Shown here one piece after another: positions 5,370 to 9,040 of a DNA stretch of 9,040 nucleotides. The stretch is from Actinomycetes bacterium (GTDB lineage: Bacteria > Actinomycetota > Acidimicrobiia > Acidimicrobiales > Palsa-688): the NCBI GenBank assembly GCA_021846485.1, contig JAJZWW010000103.1, forward strand, positions 1 to 9,040, given 5' to 3'. Under the pieces are notes generated by a model. The model was not told where the DNA came from, searched no databases, and worked only from the letters and a program-made list of their open reading frames with translations. Position 1 is the stretch's first letter. Every line of letters begins with the position of its first letter. Made by a program: the position numbers and the translations under genes.

Positions 5370-5374
5370 CTCCG

Positions 5375-6655
5375 ATGAGCTCACCCGGGCCGTTCGGCGG
5401 GGGCGGGCCCTTCGGGGACATCGTGCGCAACCTGGCCCGGCTGTTCAGCACCCCGGGGCCGGTCAACTGGGAGGTGGCCCAGCAGTTCGCCCAGTGGGCC
5501 GCCACCGGCGGGCAGCCCGAGCCCAATGTCGATCCCCTCGCCCGGGTCCGGATGGAGGAGCTGCTCCGGGTGGCCGAGATCCGGCTGGGCGACGCGTCCG
5601 GGTTCCCCGGAGATTCGGTCCTGTCGTTGCGCTGTGTCACGCCCAGCGAGTGGGCCGGCCGGACGCTCGAGGCATGGCGTCCCCTCCTCGAGCGACTCGC
5701 CGCCGCTGCGGCGGAGACGATGGCGATCCCCCCCGGAGACCTGCCGGGCAGCGGCTTCCCCGGGGGTGACCTGAGCGGGCTCTTCGGCGGGATGACCCTG
5801 CCACCAGGGGTCGCCGGAGGCTCCGGACCGGAGGGGGGCGACGAGCCGGCGGACCCGCTCTCGTCGATGCTCTCCAACCTGCCGCGGATGATCGGGCCGT
5901 TGCTGTTCGGCATGCAGTCAGGCTCGACGGTCGGAGAGCTCGCCCGCCGGGCGATGGGCCAGTACGACCTGCCGATGCCCCGCCCGGCGGGGGCCGAGCT
6001 CCTGGCCGTGCCGGCCACCATCACCAGCTTCGCCTCCGAGTGGAGCCTCCCGGTCGACGATGTCCGGCTCTGGGTGTGCCTGCGGGAGGTCGCCCACCAC
6101 ACGGTCCTCGCCCGACCCCACGTGCGCGAGCGCCTCGACGCGCTGATCGGCGACTACGTGGGCGCGTTCAAACCCGAGACCGACTTCCTGGAGCAACGTC
6201 TCGCCGGGCTCGACCCAACCGACCTCGGTGCGCTGCAGTCCGCGCTCGGTGACCCCGCGTCGCTACTCGACGAGATGCAGAACGACGCCCAGCGACGCCT
6301 TCTGGTCCCGCTCCGGGCGCTCCTCTCGGTGGTGACCGGCTGGGTCGACCACGTGATGGACAGAGCCGGCCGCCAGCTGATCGACAGCTACGGCCCGCTG
6401 ACCGAAGCCCTCCACCGCCGGCGCCTCGACGACCACCGCGGGGCGCGGGCACTGGCGCAGATGTTCGGCGTCGAGCTCGACGCCGAGAGCGTGGAGCGTG
6501 GCCAGCGCTTCGTGGCCGGGGTCGTCGAACGAGCCGGAGAGGACGCCCTCCCCCGGTTGTGGCGGTCGCCGGTGGACCTGCCGACCCCCGCCGAGGTGGA
6601 CGCCCCGGGGCTGTGGCTGGCCCGCATCGAGCTCGAGCTGCCCGGCGGCGACTGA
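5375..6655 (+). CDS. DUF2342 / Zincin_2-type putative metalloprotease-like protein
   Basis: This is a 426-aa protein resembling the actinobacterial DUF2342 (Zincin_2) family, often annotated as a zinc-dependent metalloprotease or putative hydrolase. Visible hallmarks are the Gly/Phe-rich N-terminus (GPFGGGGPFGDIVRNLARLF), PVNWEVAQQFAQW (29-41), RCVTPSEWAGRTLEAWRPLL (86-105), and a Gly/Pro-rich linker (about 120-160). A core follows with GPLLFGMQSGSTVGELA (174-190), DVRLWVCLREVAHHTVL (229-245), GWVDHVMD and DAPGLWLARIELE near the C-terminus. The segment where a HExxH zinc motif would sit is R237-E-V-A-H241, with Arg at the first position. From memory, this Arg form is usual in one branch of the family, so it may not mean recent loss. 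No signal peptide is present, so a cytoplasmic location is likely. The ATG follows a GGAG with 5-nt spacing and is divergent from the epimerase gene, 49 bp away. Confidence 0.85.
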   Translation: MSSPGPFGGGGPFGDIVRNLARLFSTPGPVNWEVAQQFAQWAATGGQPEPNVDPLARVRMEELLRVAEIRLGDASGFPGDSVLSLRCVTPSEWAGRTLEAWRPLLERLAAAAAETMAIPPGDLPGSGFPGGDLSGLFGGMTLPPGVAGGSGPEGGDEPADPLSSMLSNLPRMIGPLLFGMQSGSTVGELARRAMGQYDLPMPRPAGAELLAVPATITSFASEWSLPVDDVRLWVCLREVAHHTVLARPHVRERLDALIGDYVGAFKPETDFLEQRLAGLDPTDLGALQSALGDPASLLDEMQNDAQRRLLVPLRALLSVVTGWVDHVMDRAGRQLIDSYGPLTEALHRRRLDDHRGARALAQMFGVELDAESVERGQRFVAGVVERAGEDALPRLWRSPVDLPTPAEVDAPGLWLARIELELPGGD

Positions 6656-6673
6656 CTGGGCGTCCCGCCGACC

Positions 6674-6691
6674 GGCCGCGGCTACGCGGTC
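6674..6691 (+). terminator. Possible hairpin terminator after the DUF2342 gene
   Basis: GGCCGCG (6674-6680), loop GCTA, CGCGGTC (6685-6691) forms a 7-bp stem with one G-T pair, starting 19 nt after the stop at 6655. There is no T-tract. It lies in the 162-bp gap before the next gene, where I see no other clear signal apart from GGGGAGG at 6774-6780, which is too far from the next start codon to serve it. Confidence 0.35.
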
Positions 6692-6817
6692 CAGGGCCTG
6701 CCGTCATCCGTCCCCGACCCCCGGCCTGCCGCCCGCCCCGACCCTCGACCAGCCCCGCTCTCCCCGGTCGGCAAGGGGAGGCTCAAGCGGCCCGCTCGTT
6801 CTGCCGATGCGGTGGTC

Positions 6818-8488
6818 ATGGCAAGCCATCGGGAGAGCTCATCGGACGACGAGGGTCCAGTGGGACCGTTCGACCGCTCGTCACTTCAGGCCTCGTTGGC
6901 CGAGGCCCTGGCGGCCGCTGCCCGTTCCGCGCCCGAGGACGCCGACCCACCCCTTGCCCACGATCCGGCGGCCGAGGCATTCGAGGAGCCGGCGCGCTTC
7001 GTCCGGGCGGGGGGCCCTCCTCCCGGTGACGCGGGCCCGCCGGCGACCGGCGGGCTCGACGGGCTCGACGAGCTCTCCCTGCGCGGCTGGGGTCGTCCGA
7101 CTGCCCACCGAGCCGGACCGACCCCCGCCGACGGCGGGGTGCCCGACGAGGGAGCGACCCCGACCGGCCCCGGGTCCCACGGGCCTCTCTCCGAGCTGCG
7201 TCCAGTCCAGGCCTTCACCCCGGCACGGCCCTCCGGCGGCACCCGGCCGGCGGCGGCCGCCCCAGGCGAGGGGCAGGGTCGTCCCGAGCCGCTCACCGAG
7301 CGGGGCCCGAGCCTGAGATCGCTCTCGCCGGAGACCGCGGCTCTGCTGGGCGTGGGGCCCACCCCCCCGGTCCGGCCGAGCCCTCCGGATGTCCCCCCCC
7401 CGGGGTCCACCGGCGACCGAGCGGAGGGTCCAGCCGGGGCCCGAGGCACCAGCGACGTCCCGGCGGAAGGCGGCTCGCTGGGCGATGCCCGCGGGGAGGG
7501 ACCACCCGACGCCGACCCCGAGGCGCCACGGGCGAGCAGCACCTCGGGAACGCGAGCCGACACCGCGACCCACACCGCGGGAGGGGGAGCTGGCGACGAC
7601 GAGGTGACCGAGGGCCACGACCCGACCGGAGGAGACCCGACCCTCGACGAGACAGCCAAGCCCCGCGACGCAGTCGCCGTCGGCCACCTCGCCGGCGGCG
7701 ACCCGACCCTCGCCGGCGGCGACCCGACCCTCACCGAGGCACCCCTGGTGGCCGACAGCGGGATCGATCCCCTGGCCGCCGGGCCGGGAGGGACCGGCGG
7801 CTCCGAGACCGACCGTGCGCTTCCCCTGATCGCCGCGGTGGAGCTGCCGCTGCCGGCCGCTGCCCGCACCTCACCCCTCGATCCCCCGGGCGGCAGCACC
7901 TCACCCCTCGACGCCCCACCGCCGGCTCCCTTCACCGCCCCCGCGCCGCGGCTGCCCACGGCGCTGACTTCGCCTGAGTGGCGGCCAGAGTGGGACGACA
8001 TCCTGCCGTCCCGGACATCCGCGGGGCGTTCGCTACGCCTTCACCGGCTGTTGGGCAAGGGCCGGCCCGCAGACACCACGGCGTCGACCGATCCCGCATC
8101 CCTGATCGCGCTGCCAGCCGTGCCCCCGCCCGGCCCGGGCAGGCCCCCGGGACCGTTCGAGACGTCCGCGGCTGTCGGGGACACCGGCGGGCGGGCCGGA
8201 GCCGCCTCCCCGCCGGCCCGGCCGCCGGTGGCGTCGCCCCCGGTGACCGGCTCATGGGGTGCTCCGGCACCGGCCCCGTCAGCCCCGCGCGACCGCCTCC
8301 GGCGTCGCGCCAAGTCGGCCGAGGTGCCAAGGCCCCAGAGCCCCCCCCGGCGGGGCGGGTCAGGCGAGCTCGGCGGCAGGGGTGGGACCAAGCCCGCCGC
8401 GGCTCCCCGGTCCCGGGAAGCCGGCGCGGCGAAGTCGACGAGCGTCCTCAACCGGCCGATCGGGGAGCTCTTCAGGCGGAGCCGCTGA
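6818..8488 (+). CDS. Large Pro/Ala/Gly-rich, probably disordered protein of unknown function
   Basis: I do not recognise this 556-aa protein. The first residues have some sequence complexity and could form a helix (DRSSLQASLAEALAAAARS, about 22-40). Most of the rest is low-complexity Pro, Gly, Ala, Asp, Glu, Thr and Ser, acidic in the middle, with no signal peptide or membrane helix. Short internal repeats include AGGDPTL twice in tandem (residues 292-305) with a related GGDPTL about 22 residues earlier, and TSPLD twice. The C-terminal 80 residues become strongly basic and end STSVLNRPIGELFRRSR, which looks like a short functional motif. The ATG at 6818 is chosen; a GTG at 6812 is in frame and adds two residues, and neither has a good Shine-Dalgarno sequence. 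Long open frames also exist on the other strand. This one is preferred because its Asp/Glu-rich composition with GAC and GAG codons fits neighbouring genes, and because its two ends are structured-looking. Runs of 7-9 C make frameshift errors possible. It is convergent with the response regulator gene. Confidence 0.65.
   Translation: MASHRESSSDDEGPVGPFDRSSLQASLAEALAAAARSAPEDADPPLAHDPAAEAFEEPARFVRAGGPPPGDAGPPATGGLDGLDELSLRGWGRPTAHRAGPTPADGGVPDEGATPTGPGSHGPLSELRPVQAFTPARPSGGTRPAAAAPGEGQGRPEPLTERGPSLRSLSPETAALLGVGPTPPVRPSPPDVPPPGSTGDRAEGPAGARGTSDVPAEGGSLGDARGEGPPDADPEAPRASSTSGTRADTATHTAGGGAGDDEVTEGHDPTGGDPTLDETAKPRDAVAVGHLAGGDPTLAGGDPTLTEAPLVADSGIDPLAAGPGGTGGSETDRALPLIAAVELPLPAAARTSPLDPPGGSTSPLDAPPPAPFTAPAPRLPTALTSPEWRPEWDDILPSRTSAGRSLRLHRLLGKGRPADTTASTDPASLIALPAVPPPGPGRPPGPFETSAAVGDTGGRAGAASPPARPPVASPPVTGSWGAPAPAPSAPRDRLRRRAKSAEVPRPQSPPRRGGSGELGGRGGTKPAAAPRSREAGAAKSTSVLNRPIGELFRRSR
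7691..7732 (+). repeat. 21-bp perfect tandem duplication inside the disordered protein gene
   Basis: Two identical 21-bp units (7691-7711 and 7712-7732) each encode AGGDPTL. A shorter, diverged copy of the same motif (GGDPTL) lies at about 7628-7645. The unit is a multiple of three, so copy-number change would keep the reading frame. A second pair of 16-bp direct repeats, at 7866-7881 and 7896-7911, encodes TSPLD with a 30-bp step. Confidence 0.8.
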
Positions 8489-8563
8489 CCCCGGCTGGAA
8501 CCCCCCAGCCCCCCAACGCACGCCTTCCCCTCCGGGGGGTACCTAGCCCCTCCCCCTGGCGGA

Positions 8564-8580
8564 CCGAGCCTCAGGCTCGG
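8564..8580 (-). terminator. Hairpin around the stop codon of the response regulator gene
   Basis: CCGAGCC (8564-8570) and GGCTCGG (8574-8580) form a perfect 7-bp stem. The 3-nt loop is TCA, the complement of the TGA stop of the minus-strand gene. A further potential stem in the same 82-bp convergent gap pairs ACCCCCC (8500-8506) with GGGGGGT (8534-8540). Either may help end transcription from one or both converging genes; no T-tract is present. Confidence 0.4.
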
Positions 8581-9040
8581 GAGGCTTCGAACTTGTAGCC
8601 GAGCCCGCGGATGGTCGTGATCCGCTTCGGACGGGAAGGGTCCTGCTCGATCTTGGCCCGCAGCCGCTTGATGTGCACGTCGAGGGTCTTGGTGTCCCCC
8701 ACGTAGTGGGGGCCCCACACCCGGTCGATCAGCGTCTCGCGGGTGAGGACCCGACCGGCGTTGCCCATCAACAGCTCCAGCAGCTCGAACTCCTTGAGCG
8801 GTAGGGGCACCGGCTGTTCCCCGAGGCGGACCTCGTGGCGTTCCGGGTCGAGGCGTAGGTCGCCGACCTCCAGCGAGGCGGGCGGCGGGGGGTCCTCGGC
8901 GGCACCTGGGCCGCGTCGCAGGACCGCCCGCATCCGCGCTACCAGCTCCCTCAGTCGGTAGGGCTTGGTGACGTAGTCGTCGGCTCCGACCTCGAGCCCG
9001 ACGACGGTGTCGATCTCGGTGCTCTTGGCCGTGACCATGA
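8571..9040 (-). CDS. OmpR/PhoB-family response regulator, C-terminal part (RegX3-like), truncated by the window edge
   Basis: About 156 residues are visible, entering from beyond the right edge on the minus strand. The fragment begins late in the receiver domain: MVTAKSTEID carries the conserved Thr/Ala switch region, and GADDYVTKPYRLRELVARMRAVLRR contains the conserved Lys of the KP motif and the final helix. The phospho-accepting Asp lies outside the window. After a Pro-rich linker (GAAEDPPPPA) comes a complete winged-helix DNA-binding domain: LEVGDLRLDPERHEV, LPLKEFELLELLMGNAGRVLTRETLIDRVW, then DTKTLDVHIKRLRAKIEQDPSRPKRITTIRGLGYKFE. The recognition-helix segment TLDVHIKRLRAKIE and the TIRGLGYKFE wing resemble RegX3 of actinobacterial phosphate-responsive SenX3-RegX3 systems, but the same layout occurs in other PhoB-type regulators. 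The partner kinase is not in the window. The ATG at 9038 is internal, not the start. Confidence 0.93.
   Translation of the reverse strand, partial: MVTAKSTEIDTVVGLEVGADDYVTKPYRLRELVARMRAVLRRGPGAAEDPPPPASLEVGDLRLDPERHEVRLGEQPVPLPLKEFELLELLMGNAGRVLTRETLIDRVWGPHYVGDTKTLDVHIKRLRAKIEQDPSRPKRITTIRGLGYKFEASRA

Noticed and set aside
5326..5374. N-terminal extension of the DUF2342 protein to 5306
   Set aside because: It would overlap the start of the divergent epimerase gene and its promoter, while the ATG at 5375 has a well-placed GGAG.
2945..6655. A new multi-gene system built from three catalytically altered proteins
   Set aside because: The HtrA-like, epimerase-like and DUF2342 genes are not in one operon (orientations plus, minus, plus), and the DUF2342 change is probably a subfamily trait. 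Adjacency alone does not support a joint system.
6886..8001. 371-aa open frame on the minus strand inside the disordered protein gene
   Set aside because: It is Ser/Gly/Ala/Arg-rich without recognisable structure. Such dual-strand open frames are expected at this GC content, so the plus-strand frame is kept, with reduced confidence.

Overview
The window is very GC-rich, uses many GTG starts, shows TANNNT-type -10 boxes placed very close to start codons, and has hairpins without T-tracts. These traits, together with a DUF2342/Zincin_2-type protein, a RegX3-like response regulator, an orphan MreB and a membrane HtrA-like protein carrying an N-terminal LWRHPSE motif, point to an actinobacterium. 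Class Acidimicrobiia is the most likely placement, but this is inferred from gene content and not proven. I see no insertion sequence, prophage, CRISPR array, tRNA or rRNA. The region reads as ordinary chromosomal housekeeping DNA with several unusual proteins.

Layout. (1) 1-859, plus strand: the tail of a membrane protein, then a small HEAT-repeat protein. (2) 860-1011: a convergent gap holding a 13-bp inverted repeat. (3) 2856-1012, minus strand: a tight three-gene operon of moaE (molybdopterin synthase large subunit), a 122-aa single-pass membrane protein whose GTG start overlaps the moaE stop, and mreB, which appears to start at a CTG overlapping the end of the membrane-protein gene. (4) 2945-4150, plus strand, divergent from moaE: a membrane-anchored HtrA/trypsin-like protein with a PDZ domain and all three catalytic residues replaced. 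(5) 5325-4234, minus strand: an NAD-dependent epimerase-like protein with a C-terminal membrane helix and Phe in place of the usual catalytic Tyr. (6) 5375-6655, plus strand, divergent from the epimerase: a DUF2342/Zincin_2-type protein with REVAH where a HExxH motif would be. (7) 6818-8488, plus strand: a long, disordered, Pro/Ala/Gly/Asp-rich protein of unknown function. (8) 9040-8571, minus strand: the C-terminal part of an OmpR/PhoB-type response regulator that enters from beyond the right edge.

How the genes relate. Only moaE, the small membrane protein and mreB form a clear transcription unit. The two divergent pairs (moaE with the HtrA-like gene, and the epimerase with the DUF2342 gene) each share a short gap of 88 or 49 bp with back-to-back -10 elements. 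Three adjacent enzyme-family proteins lack canonical catalytic residues: the HtrA-like protein, the epimerase-like protein and the Zincin_2 protein. The last case is probably a normal trait of its subfamily. No dedicated new multi-gene system (defence, secretion or biosynthetic cluster) can be supported. The strongest leads are the HtrA-like pseudoprotease, the CTG start of mreB with its Gln active-site variant, and the inverted-repeat element at 922-1002.
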